In this document: positions 14,216-22,005 of the stretch, in pieces | How positions within the stretch are numbered: position 1 is the stretch's first letter | Layout of the letters: each line of letters opens with the position of its first letter | From: a virus | Reading direction: 5' to 3' (one strand) | Virus record (IMG/VR): IMGVR_UViG_3300046680_000196 | Span: 1 to 52,182 of that record | Length of the DNA: 52,182 nucleotides | The notes under the pieces: model-generated | The model's input: only the letters and a program-made list of their open reading frames with translations | What the model was told of the DNA's origin: nothing | Database searches by the model: none | Position numbers and translations under genes: made by a program

Positions 14216-14457
14216 ACTGGCTCCCGATCACCTGCACCGTCTGCACGCTCATCTGCCTTGCCTGGTTCTTTCTCGAAGGCCACGTCATCAATTTCGTGAG
14301 GTCACGGAAAAGATCAGACGTAGTCAACTTCGATCTGGACCGGATGAAAGAGTCCCTGAAAGGTCCGTTCTACGAGTTGCCACACGGGCTCACGAAAGAA
14401 GAGCTACGAGCACACCTGATCGCCCACGCCAGAAGCATCGAGGAGCGTCAGCCATGA
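14212..14457 (+). CDS. Membrane-anchored small protein (81 aa)
   Basis: ATGA overlap at the start. Residues 4-21 are a hydrophobic helix (LPITCTVCTLICLAWFFL), the remaining 55 are soluble and end in a helix KEELRAHLIAHARSIEER. Unknown function. Confidence 0.65.
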   Translation: MNWLPITCTVCTLICLAWFFLEGHVINFVRSRKRSDVVNFDLDRMKESLKGPFYELPHGLTKEELRAHLIAHARSIEERQP

Positions 14458-14663
14458 ACTGGACACCAATAGGCGAAAGCAAGCGCTGCATTTCGTCCGA
14501 TGAGGGCTATCTGATCAGCAAGTATTCGCTGGAGGAGGGTTTTGCCTATATCGCGCGCACTCCGTCTCCAGCCTCGAAGCTTTTGACCGTCGGCACCGAT
14601 CTGGACACGGCCAAGGCTGCATGCGTCACACATATTGAATCGACAAAAGGGAAGGCCGCATGA
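14454..14663 (+). CDS. Phage protein of unknown function (69 aa)
   Basis: ATGA overlaps at both ends. The pattern MNWTPIGESKRCISSDEGY...TAKAACVTHIES is seen in short phage hypothetical proteins (a beta-rich fold with a C-terminal helix). No activity assigned. Confidence 0.65.
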   Translation: MNWTPIGESKRCISSDEGYLISKYSLEEGFAYIARTPSPASKLLTVGTDLDTAKAACVTHIESTKGKAA

Positions 14664-14992
14664 ATCCGATCGACATGATTCCGTTGATGACCACCAATGT
14701 ACCGGCGGCAGGCAAGTCGTGGGGTGACATCTGCCGAGAAGGTCAGGCCAATCAGGACGCATGGGTTGCTGCCTTGAGAGAACAAGGTGTAAGTGCCGCC
14801 CACCCCGATGATGGATGGGTGAATCGCACAACAAACGAAATCAATTTTGTGTATCCGCAGTTCAAAGATGACCTACAGCCTGGGTCTCTTGTCGCACTCG
14901 GCTGGCCTGACCGTCACCGCCTTGTTGAACTTACAGGACTCAAGGTTACGAAGTTCGGCAGCAACATCTGGACTTTCCGGAGTGCTCAATAA
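14660..14992 (+). CDS. Phage protein of unknown function (110 aa)
   Basis: ATGA overlap with the previous gene, TAATG overlap with the phosphoesterase. Contains DGWVNRTTNEINFVYPQF and GSLVALGWPDRHRLVEL. No catalytic motif; unknown. Confidence 0.65.
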   Translation: MNPIDMIPLMTTNVPAAGKSWGDICREGQANQDAWVAALREQGVSAAHPDDGWVNRTTNEINFVYPQFKDDLQPGSLVALGWPDRHRLVELTGLKVTKFGSNIWTFRSAQ

Positions 14993-16131
14993 TGGCCGAA
15001 CGCAAAGTCACCGACGAGCAGCTTGTCGAGGCCTTCAAGACCATGAGCCTCTCTCAAGCTGCCAAGCACTTCGACATGGGTCAGCGCAGCATCGAGAAGC
15101 GCAAGGCGAACCTGATCCGCAAAGGATGGAGCCCCGAGCACGATATGACCCACATCGTCCCGGACGGGTTCAAGCTGAAGGGCACGTCGAGCCTGTACAA
15201 GGAGGGCGTCAAGGCGCCGGTACTTCAATGGGTGAAGACCTCTTCGGACGAGCAGCGTCAGCGCGAACTGATGGAGGCCGCCATTGCTGCGATGGGTGAA
15301 GACCTGCCGCGCATGGTGTTCTCCCCAGCGCCAGCAGCCTGCAATACCGACCTGCTGAACTGCTACGTAGTCACGGACTACCACCTCGGACTTTTGTCCT
15401 GGCACGAGGAAACGGGTGCCGACTACGACCTGAATATTGCCGAGCAGCAGCTTGTCGCATGGTTCGCCACGGCCATTCACATGGCACCGGATGCTGAGAT
15501 TGGCGTGTTTGCACAGCTCGGCGACTACCTACACTGGGACGGCCTCGACGCCGTGACGCCAGCCAGCAAGCATCTGCTCGACGCTGACACCCGGTTCCAG
15601 AAGCTGGTGCGCGTGGCGATCCGGGTAACTCGCCGCGTCGTCGACATGCTGCTGACCAAGCATCAGCGCGTTCACGTCCTCATGGCCGAGGGTAACCACG
15701 ACACCGCTAGCTCCATCTGGCTGCGCGAATGGTTCTCGGCAATCTACGAGAACGAGCCGCGCATCACTGTTGATCGTAGCCCTGACCCGTACTACTGCGT
15801 CGAGCATGGGCAGACCAGCCTGTTCTTCCACCATGGGCACAAGAAAAAGCCGGCGAGCGTATCTGACGTGTTCGTTGCCAAGTTCCGCGACGTCTTCGGC
15901 CGCACTCAGCACAGCTACGCACACCTCGGCCACCTGCACCACGTCGACGTCAAGGAAAATAACCTGATGATCGTCGAGCAGCACCGCACCCTGGCCGCGC
16001 CTGATGCCTACGCAAGCCGTGGCGGTTGGATCAGTGGCCGAGACGCCAAGGTCATCACCTACCACAAGCAATACGGCGAGGTAGGGCGCCTGACGATCAA
16101 CTCTGACATGTTGAAAGCGGGGGCGGCATGA
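14992..16131 (+). CDS. Calcineurin-like metallophosphoesterase with N-terminal HTH
   Basis: 379 aa. Residues 1-40 read as an HTH (TDEQLVEAFKTMSLSQAAKH). The C-terminal 260 residues carry the five metallophosphoesterase blocks: TDYHLG, GDYLHWDG, EGNHDTAS, FFHHGHKKK, LGHLHH. Such fused proteins are found in Pseudomonas phage replication regions. The substrate (nucleic acid or nucleotide) is unknown. Confidence 0.88.
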   Translation: MAERKVTDEQLVEAFKTMSLSQAAKHFDMGQRSIEKRKANLIRKGWSPEHDMTHIVPDGFKLKGTSSLYKEGVKAPVLQWVKTSSDEQRQRELMEAAIAAMGEDLPRMVFSPAPAACNTDLLNCYVVTDYHLGLLSWHEETGADYDLNIAEQQLVAWFATAIHMAPDAEIGVFAQLGDYLHWDGLDAVTPASKHLLDADTRFQKLVRVAIRVTRRVVDMLLTKHQRVHVLMAEGNHDTASSIWLREWFSAIYENEPRITVDRSPDPYYCVEHGQTSLFFHHGHKKKPASVSDVFVAKFRDVFGRTQHSYAHLGHLHHVDVKENNLMIVEQHRTLAAPDAYASRGGWISGRDAKVITYHKQYGEVGRLTINSDMLKAGAA

Positions 16132-16829
16132 AGACGTGTTCTACATGTGGGGCTGATAAGGCCCTCGATGAGTACCACGCCGATAAGACAAAGCCTGACG
16201 GTCGAGCTCCCCGCTGCCGTCAGTGCTGCTCGGAGCGGAAAAGGGCGAAGTACGCGAGCAATCCAGCGGCAGCACAGGCGAAGCGTCGGGCGGACTACGA
16301 GAAGAACCGCGAGCGCACGCTGGCGACCAATGCTGCCAGCCGGGCAAGGAATGCGGAGTCAGTGCGTCTTAGCAAGAAGGTACATTACGAGCGCGTGAAA
16401 CTTGATCCTCAGTGGCAGGCAAAGCAAAGGGCGATGCGCGAAAGGACCAAGGAAGAGAAGAGCGCATATGACAAGGCGTACCGGGCTGCTCGGCCCGAGC
16501 AGAACGCAAGGAACGCAATCGCCTGGGTAATGCGTAACCCGTATAAGCGCAAGACCATCTCCAAGGCGTACAAGGCTCGGCGCCGGTGCCAGGAAGCCGG
16601 CGGCGACAGCGCTGCAGCGATCCACTCCTGGGAGCTGGCGGCCGTAAAGGTCTGCTACTGGTGCCAAAAGTCCTGTGAAGAGAAGTATCACGTTGACCAT
16701 TACGAGCCGCTTGCCCGTGGCGGTAAGCACGTCATCGCCAATCTGGTGATCGCCTGTCCGAGCTGCAACCTGAAAAAGAACGCCAAAGACCCGTACGCCT
16801 TTGCCGCATCCTTGGGGAGATTATTCTGA
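16128..16829 (+). CDS. HNH endonuclease with zinc fingers
   Basis: 233 aa, ATGA overlap. N-terminal CSTCG...CRQCC zinc knuckle, long basic helical middle, C-terminal CYWCQKSC, then YHVDHYEPLARGGKH (H-N-H core) and CPSCNLKKN. Typical of phage HNH enzymes either acting as homing-type nucleases or in recombination or packaging. It sits in frame with the operon spacing, so it is probably a phage gene rather than a free-standing homing invader. Confidence 0.88.
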   Translation: MKTCSTCGADKALDEYHADKTKPDGRAPRCRQCCSERKRAKYASNPAAAQAKRRADYEKNRERTLATNAASRARNAESVRLSKKVHYERVKLDPQWQAKQRAMRERTKEEKSAYDKAYRAARPEQNARNAIAWVMRNPYKRKTISKAYKARRRCQEAGGDSAAAIHSWELAAVKVCYWCQKSCEEKYHVDHYEPLARGGKHVIANLVIACPSCNLKKNAKDPYAFAASLGRLF

Positions 16830-17374
16830 TGACTTACCGCAATGTCGTATCCGCAGTGGTGCGCGCTCTGGCCGCCGAGACCATCAACTCGGCCGGTGGA
16901 TGTGATTTTGAACCGAAGGTGCAGTGCGCTAAGCAGAAAGGGGAGATCGTCGGGAAGGAGGCTGCTTTCCTGACCGACTGCTGGGTATTCGGTCGACTGC
17001 ACAAGGGGCTGGAGGCTTCGCAGTGGCGCGCGCTGGTGGCCAAGTTCTCCACGCACACCGATCGTAAGCATGCGGCCATTGCTGAGCTCACGCGGGCTAT
17101 CCGCTCGCCTGCGCCTGAGCGTTTCCGCCATTGCGCCGTTGTCACCTGGGCGTTGCCGAAGCTGGCAGGCGTGGAGGGCAAGCGCTCGACGAATGTGCTG
17201 CCGGCTGGTTGGTACGAGATGGACAACTGGACGGATGAACCGCACCCGATCAAAACCCAGGAGCGGTGGCGCCGGGACATTCGCAAGAGTCTGGAGTCAG
17301 CAGTGGACGAGGCTTTGCAGGCTGCTCAAGAAATTCTCGATCATGAATGCTTAATTGGCACAGAAGCTGCTTGA
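16829..17374 (+). CDS. Candidate late-gene antiterminator (Q position)
   Basis: 181 aa, last gene of the rightward early operon. No strong motif; contains HCAVVTWALPKLAGVEGKR and two cysteines near residues 25-32. Assignment rests on place: immediately downstream, overlapping its stop, is a TTGACA/CATTAT promoter followed by two terminators, the PR'-tR' order served by Q proteins. Could instead be an unrelated protein. Confidence 0.5.
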   Translation: MTYRNVVSAVVRALAAETINSAGGCDFEPKVQCAKQKGEIVGKEAAFLTDCWVFGRLHKGLEASQWRALVAKFSTHTDRKHAAIAELTRAIRSPAPERFRHCAVVTWALPKLAGVEGKRSTNVLPAGWYEMDNWTDEPHPIKTQERWRRDIRKSLESAVDEALQAAQEILDHECLIGTEAA

Positions 17375-17400
17375 CACTGATTGAGCCAGTGAGCCATTAT
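17371..17400 (+). promoter_or_regulatory. Late promoter (PR'-like)
   Basis: TTGACA (17371-17376), 18 bases, CATTAT (17395-17400). It is the best sigma-70 match in the region and leads into terminators 17442-17469 and 17523-17550 before the late genes, as in lambda PR'. Confidence 0.65.
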
Positions 17401-17441
17401 CTACCCATCCTGTCGATCTTGCGCGTTAGGGATTGACACTG

Positions 17442-17469
17442 AAAGCCCGACCCATGCGCCGGGCTTTTT
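17442..17469 (+). terminator. Intrinsic terminator (tR'-like)
   Basis: AAAGCCCG-acccatgcg-CCGGGCTTTTT, about 45 bp past the late promoter -10. Confidence 0.75.
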
Positions 17470-17522
17470 GGTTTGTAGAATCAACCAACGCCGACTGCCC
17501 GCACATGCGGGACCAATTTCAA

Positions 17523-17550
17523 AGCCTCGCCATCGTGCGGGGCTTTTTCG
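17523..17550 (+). terminator. Second intrinsic terminator before the late genes
   Basis: AAGCCTCGC-catc-GTGCGGGGCTTTTT, imperfect stem followed by T-rich tail, just upstream of the tRNA-like gene. Confidence 0.6.
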
Positions 17551-17556
17551 TTTTCT

Positions 17557-17632
17557 GCCGCTTAAGCATTGACGGCGATGCAGCTCGCTCGTAACGAGAC
17601 GACACCAGGTTCGAATCCTGGAGGCGGCACCA
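17557..17632 (+). tRNA. tRNA-Thr-like gene, anticodon CGT
   Basis: 76 nt with encoded CCA. Acceptor 17557-17563 pairs with 17622-17628 (one G-T), D stem GCAT/ATGC with GG in the loop, anticodon stem with four pairs and a G-A mismatch at the outer pair, loop CTCGTAA, 5-nt variable loop, T arm CCAGG-TTCGAAT-CCTGG. Positions 8 and 14 are A and T, the reverse of the usual T8-A14. CGT would read the Thr codon ACG. It may be functional, to boost late translation, or slightly degenerate. Confidence 0.75.
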
Positions 17633-17722
17633 CCTACTTTCCGATACACCGCTCCCCGGCGGTCTTGGCCGCCCACTGACGGCCCTTTTATTTAACGCAT
17701 GCAACTGATAGAGGTCGAGCGC

Positions 17723-18049
17723 ATGGAATTCATTCATCGCCTGCTCGACAAAGCTGACTTGATCCTCGCGGGTATCGTGGGAGCGGTTGTTGCCAGCCTC
17801 TGGCACAAGGACGATCTGACGGACTGGCGGTCCTGGGTGATTTTCCTCATCACCGGTATCGCCTGTGCGTTTTACCTAACCGGGATCGTATGCACCAAGC
17901 TCGACGTGACCGACCCCAACAACGTGGCGGGCGTCGGCTTCCTCTTGGGTGCCTTTGGCGGGTCGATGATGACCGCCATCAACCGCGCCATTAAAGCCGC
18001 TGACCTTTGGGCGCTGGTTCGCTCGAAGTTCGGGGGAGGCAACCCATGA
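17723..18049 (+). CDS. Putative holin-like membrane protein
   Basis: 108 aa from ATG 17723, which has GAGG 8 bases upstream; an ATG at 17699 is in frame. Hydrophobic segments at about 14-28, 38-60 and 70-90 and an amphipathic end. First gene of the late operon, where Pseudomonas phages often carry a holin. Two or three membrane spans fit a class I-II holin; not proven. Confidence 0.6.
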   Translation: MEFIHRLLDKADLILAGIVGAVVASLWHKDDLTDWRSWVIFLITGIACAFYLTGIVCTKLDVTDPNNVAGVGFLLGAFGGSMMTAINRAIKAADLWALVRSKFGGGNP

Positions 18050-18387
18050 ACCTTCAAACGCTTAGCACGACCTTTATCGCCATGATCGCCCTATGGGCCA
18101 TGTGGTGCGTTCTGAGTCACAGGGTGAGAGACGGCATTGTCGGGAAAGTCATTTACGCGGCAATCGCGGTATCAGGTTTCGCCATCGCAACTCGGGGCGA
18201 GACGGTGTTCTTCACTCCCAGCGCGGCCGGCGTCACCTTTCATGGAGCGCTTGCCTTGGCTGGCCTGAGGCACTGGTTCGTGGCCAATCACTGGGCCCGC
18301 GTCAAAGCCTGGCTGTGCCGATACCTGCACTGCGAGCAATGCCTGAACGAGCCAACAGCGCCACGCAATCGGGCGGGTGACAAATGA
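18046..18387 (+). CDS. Membrane protein of late operon start (113 aa)
   Basis: ATGA overlap with the previous gene. Hydrophobic helices at about 7-23 and 36-50, C-terminal cysteine cluster (LCRYLHCEQCLNE). Paired with the holin candidate, it could be a second lysis membrane factor. No family recognised. Confidence 0.6.
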   Translation: MNLQTLSTTFIAMIALWAMWCVLSHRVRDGIVGKVIYAAIAVSGFAIATRGETVFFTPSAAGVTFHGALALAGLRHWFVANHWARVKAWLCRYLHCEQCLNEPTAPRNRAGDK

Positions 18388-18770
18388 AAACCGCGCTTGC
18401 TTGGATCATCCACAGCATTCTTCCCGCATGGATTGCGAAAATCTTCGTAGAGGCTCCAACCATGTCCGAATTGCCAGATGCAGTACAAACCGCGCTCGCT
18501 CCAGCGGCCGAAATGACTGTGAACGATCTGCAAGCTGCGCTCGTTCCAGTTGCTCCCGCTCCCACCCCTGCAACTGACTATGTGGCTCTGGCCGCAACCG
18601 TCGTGAAGGTCGTCGACCCTGCCGCCGCACCAGCAGCTGACGCAGTCCTCGCCTTGGACGCCATGATCCCAGCCGGCACCATCGGCAAGCTCGAAACCAT
18701 CCTCGGTGCACTGGGCCACGAACTGCCTGGGTTCTGGGCTGAAGCTGTAGCGCTGGCCAAGAAGGCTTAA
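18384..18770 (+). CDS. Alanine/proline-rich late protein (128 aa)
   Basis: ATGA overlap gives start 18384 with a hydrophobic, amphipathic N-terminus (ALAWIIHSILPAWIAKIF). An internal ATG at 18462 has GAGG 8 bases upstream and may give a 102-aa soluble form. The body is Ala/Val/Pro-rich (VPVAPAPTPATDYVALA). Dual starts could mimic holin/antiholin pairs. Function unknown. Confidence 0.6.
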   Translation: MKTALAWIIHSILPAWIAKIFVEAPTMSELPDAVQTALAPAAEMTVNDLQAALVPVAPAPTPATDYVALAATVVKVVDPAAAPAADAVLALDAMIPAGTIGKLETILGALGHELPGFWAEAVALAKKA

Positions 18771-18893
18771 GAGTTAAACCAAAGGGTGCCTGGCTTCGTG
18801 CGGGCGCCACTCTCTACACGCAATAAATTGCTCGAATAGACCGGGAACGCTAGGAATATTGGCAATTGATTGCAGCCCATCACGGTGAACGAC

Positions 18894-19061
18894 ATGGCCA
18901 AGACTTTCCAGTTGCAGGCCTATCTCCCGTGGTGGTTCGTGCTTTACCTGAGGGCCGTGTATGTCGTTGCCTGGGTGATCGGCATGGAGGCGGATGACGA
19001 CAAGCTCACCCAGCAGGCCAAGAAGGCCATCCGGTTCCGCAAGATCGAGGTGATCCCATGA
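18894..19061 (+). CDS. Small membrane protein (55 aa)
   Basis: ATG 18894 with GGTGA close upstream. Central hydrophobic helix (WWFVLYLRAVYVVAWVIGM) then a charged tail. Stop overlaps the next gene by ATGA. The 120 bp before it hold no gene. Confidence 0.6.
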   Translation: MAKTFQLQAYLPWWFVLYLRAVYVVAWVIGMEADDDKLTQQAKKAIRFRKIEVIP

Positions 19062-19501
19062 CGACCATCGCCTACAAAGACGGCGTGATCGCCTATGACG
19101 GTCGTATCACCCGTGGCAATCAGATCGTTTACGACGACTTCGACAAATGCCTTGAACGTGATGGCGTCAGGTTCGTGTGCTCTGGGTCGACTGCTGATTT
19201 CGAAGGCATCATCAGTGCCTACTTCGGGACCGAGGCAAACAACTGCAGCGCGGTCGCCTTAATTGTCTCTGATGGTGTGGTGTGGCACTCCGCCGTAGAT
19301 GAGAACACCGGCTTCTGGAAGGCGGCCCTGATGCTCGACAAGCCCTACGCATTAGGCAGCGGATCGGAGCATGCCCTTACAGCAATGGACATGGGCGCAA
19401 CTGCCTACCAAGCCGTAGAGATGGCCATGAAGCGCGATAGCTGCACTGGCGGCAAGATCAGGACGCTCACCGTGAAGTCGTCAGAGCTTGCCGCCGGGTG
19501 A
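19058..19501 (+). CDS. Proteasome/HslV-like Ntn hydrolase-fold protein
   Basis: 147 aa. After Met removal the N-terminus would be TTIAYKDGVIAYDGR, matching the Thr-nucleophile opening of proteasome beta/HslV proteins, with later ALGSGSEHALTAMDMG and AVEMAMKRDSCTGG typical of that fold. Such proteins occur in phage packaging regions. A protease role in head maturation is possible but not shown; no ATPase partner is seen. Confidence 0.78.
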   Translation: MTTIAYKDGVIAYDGRITRGNQIVYDDFDKCLERDGVRFVCSGSTADFEGIISAYFGTEANNCSAVALIVSDGVVWHSAVDENTGFWKAALMLDKPYALGSGSEHALTAMDMGATAYQAVEMAMKRDSCTGGKIRTLTVKSSELAAG

Positions 19502-19502
19502 T

Positions 19503-19832
19503 TTAGCTGCGAAAAGCTCCGACTTGCTGTGGCATAGCTGGGAACCACAGCCAGTCGCCATCCTGCATCGGATTATTGAAGTTGCGCTTCACCTCGAACA
19601 CGCGATCATCGCCATTGTTGCCTCTTACCGACAGGATGTACGCCGACTGCCAGCCCTTGAATGGTTCGGTCTTTAGGCCAAGCCATCCTGCGCGCAGCAC
19701 GACAGCGCTTGTATTGTCAGCGCCGGTGTAAATGGTCCGCTCGCCCGGGTTGAAGGTGAATGGGATGTCGGTCAATCGAACCGGCTCATCATCAGATGTA
19801 TAGGCCTCAATGGCCGCAGTATTTAATCCCAC
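19503..19832 (-). CDS. Minus-strand cargo gene (moron), unknown function
   Basis: 109 aa from GTG 19832, which has AAGGAG 8 bases upstream. It is the reverse of all its neighbours, fits exactly between 19501 and the terminase small subunit, and has its own promoter candidate. The sequence is beta-rich (PFTFNPGERTIYTGADNTSAV, ending WFPAMPQQVGAFRS). No known motif. Such antisense units in late operons usually serve the prophage. Confidence 0.7.
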   Translation of the reverse strand: MGLNTAAIEAYTSDDEPVRLTDIPFTFNPGERTIYTGADNTSAVVLRAGWLGLKTEPFKGWQSAYILSVRGNNGDDRVFEVKRNFNNPMQDGDWLWFPAMPQQVGAFRS

Positions 19833-19863
19833 GATGCTGCTCCTTGCGTTTAGTTGACCACCA

Positions 19864-19892
19864 CCAATACCGGCAACGGGCCCCCATTTCAA
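19864..19892 (-). promoter_or_regulatory. Promoter of the minus-strand cargo gene
   Basis: On the minus strand TTGAAA (19887-19892), 17 bases, TATTGG (19864-19869), about 32 bp before the GTG start. Confidence 0.45.
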
Positions 19893-19907
19893 GCATCAGA
19901 GAATGCC

Positions 19908-20507
19908 ATGACAACCAAGCAACCCGACTGGGAGGCCATCGAACGAGCCTACCGGGCCGGTGCGCTTTCCATCAGAACCATTGCCGACCGTAACGGCATC
20001 AGCGACACCGCAATCCGCAAGAAGGCCAAAGCGTCTGGATGGGCACGAGACCTTTCCGAGCAGGTTCGTAAAGAGGTTCGCAACAAGCTGGTTCGCGGTG
20101 AGGTTCGCGATGAGCAATGTGCGAACCCTGAGCGTGATGCCGAGATCGTCGAAGAGGCTGCTGAGGAAGGCGCCAGGGTTGTTCGCAGTCATAGACGTGA
20201 TGTTCGCAAGGCCACGAACCTTGCGAACCTGTTGATGGATGATCTGCTGACGACAATCCAGCAGCGAGAAGCCATCGAGGACACAATCGAGGAAGAGACG
20301 AAAGGGGACAGCAACGGTATGCGCCGGGCGACGATGCTTTCCGCTGTCAGCCTGCCGAGCAATGCCAAGACCCTGTTTCAGCTTTCGTCGGCAATGAAGA
20401 ACCTGCAGGTCCTTGAGCGCCAGGCATTCGGCTTGGACGACAAAGAGCAGCCCGGAGACTCGGACGAACTGTCCAAACTGATGGACGATCTATCGAAGGA
20501 AGCCTGA
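19908..20507 (+). CDS. Terminase small subunit
   Basis: 199 aa from ATG 19908 (19854 in frame without good site). N-terminal HTH (WEAIERAYRAGALSIRTIAD, GISDTAIRKKAKASGWARDL), a charged coiled middle with repeated VR(K/G)EVR, and a helical C-terminus. It recognises phage DNA ends for packaging; the large subunit follows one base after its stop region. Confidence 0.88.
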   Translation: MTTKQPDWEAIERAYRAGALSIRTIADRNGISDTAIRKKAKASGWARDLSEQVRKEVRNKLVRGEVRDEQCANPERDAEIVEEAAEEGARVVRSHRRDVRKATNLANLLMDDLLTTIQQREAIEDTIEEETKGDSNGMRRATMLSAVSLPSNAKTLFQLSSAMKNLQVLERQAFGLDDKEQPGDSDELSKLMDDLSKEA

Positions 20508-20508
20508 C

Positions 20509-21993
20509 ATGAAGCCCGAGCATCTGAAGCTGCTCCGGGATAAGCGCTGGCGCCTGAACAACCTGTACTTCATCACCGACAAGCAGGGTAAGAAAGTCCG
20601 CTTCAAGATGACGGACGAGCAGATCGAGTATTTCGATGGCCTGCATACCCGCAATATCATCCTTAAGGCTCGCCAGCTCGGCTTCACCACCGAGTGCTGC
20701 ATCATCCAGTTGGACGCGGCCCTGTTCGAGTCGGCTAAGTGCGCGCTGATTGCCCACACGCTGAACGACGCCAAGCGCCTGTTCCGCGAAAAGGTGAAGT
20801 ACGCCTACGACAACTTGCCGCTTGAGATCCGCAAGGCCAACCCGGCGCGCAACGACGCCTCCGGTGAGCTGGTATTCAACAAGGGCGGCTCGATTTACGT
20901 TTCCACCTCTTTCCGGGGTGGCACGCTGCGTTACCTGCACGTCTCCGAGTTCGGGAAGATCTGCGCCAAGTTCCCGCATAAGGCCCGCGAGATTGTCACC
21001 GGCGCCTTCGAGGCGGTGGCCACCGACTGTTTCGTTACGATCGAATCGACGGCGGAGGGTAGGGCGGGCTACTTCTTCGACTACAGCCAGAGCGCGGAGA
21101 AGCAGCAACTTTCAGGCGTACCCCTGGGCTTGCTGGACTGGAAGTTCTTCTTTTTCAGCTGGTGGAAGAACAAGGATTATCGGCTCGACCCCGAAAACGT
21201 CGTCATTCCGCAGCGCCTGACCGACTACTTCAACGAACTGCACGCCAAGCATGGCATCCACACAGATGCCGGCCAGCGCGCCTGGTACGCTGCCAAGGAA
21301 AAGACCCTCGGCGACGACATGAAGCGGGAGTACCCGTCCCTGCCTGCCGAAGCATTCCAGCAGTCGGTGGAAGGCGCGTACTACGCCAAACAATTCGCCA
21401 AGCTCTACTCCAGTCAGCGTATCGGCGTTGTGCCGAACAATGCTCACCAGCCGGTAATGACGTTCTGGGACATCGGTGTCGGCGACTCAACGGCCATCTG
21501 GTTCGTGCGTCAGATCGGCACTGAATACCACGTAATCGACTACTACGAGAACTCAGGCGAAGGCTTGCGGCACTACATGAAGGTGCTCAAGGACAAGGGC
21601 TACACCTATTCCGAGCACTGGGGGCCGCACGACATCGAGAACCGTGAGTTCGGCAGCGATGCCAAGAGCCGCAAGGACATCGCCAAAGAGGGCTATGTGA
21701 TCGACGGCGAGAAGTACTCAATTGCCTTCGAGGTAGTCCCAAAAACCGGCGTGGATGACGGCATCGAAGCGGCGCGTGAAATCCTGCCACTCTGCGTCTT
21801 TGACTCCTCTCACTGCGAGACTGGCATCAGCCACCTTGAAAACTATCGCAAGGAATGGGACGAAAACCGTGGCTGCTGGAAGGACAAGCCATTTCATGAC
21901 AGCACCTCGCACGGTGCCGATGCCTTCAGATATTTCGCAGTGGCGAAAACCAAGCGCGTTCGCAAAACAACCATCCGCCCATTCTCCGCATAA
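20509..21993 (+). CDS. Terminase large subunit
   Basis: 494 aa. ATPase with adenine/Walker A region LKARQLGFTTE (about 58) and Walker B LHVSEFGKI (about 147). The C-terminal RNase H-like nuclease shows FWDIGVGDSTAIWF (about 325) and HGADAFRYFAV at the end. Motor and nuclease for head filling. Codon use and length are typical; head-full versus cos type cannot be told from the sequence alone. Confidence 0.95.
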   Translation: MKPEHLKLLRDKRWRLNNLYFITDKQGKKVRFKMTDEQIEYFDGLHTRNIILKARQLGFTTECCIIQLDAALFESAKCALIAHTLNDAKRLFREKVKYAYDNLPLEIRKANPARNDASGELVFNKGGSIYVSTSFRGGTLRYLHVSEFGKICAKFPHKAREIVTGAFEAVATDCFVTIESTAEGRAGYFFDYSQSAEKQQLSGVPLGLLDWKFFFFSWWKNKDYRLDPENVVIPQRLTDYFNELHAKHGIHTDAGQRAWYAAKEKTLGDDMKREYPSLPAEAFQQSVEGAYYAKQFAKLYSSQRIGVVPNNAHQPVMTFWDIGVGDSTAIWFVRQIGTEYHVIDYYENSGEGLRHYMKVLKDKGYTYSEHWGPHDIENREFGSDAKSRKDIAKEGYVIDGEKYSIAFEVVPKTGVDDGIEAAREILPLCVFDSSHCETGISHLENYRKEWDENRGCWKDKPFHDSTSHGADAFRYFAVAKTKRVRKTTIRPFSA

Positions 21994-22005
21994 CTGGATT
22001 ACGCC

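Noticed and set aside
20347-21108. 253-aa minus-strand open frame
   Set aside because: Antisense to terminase small and large subunits; no ribosome site and no protein-like pattern.
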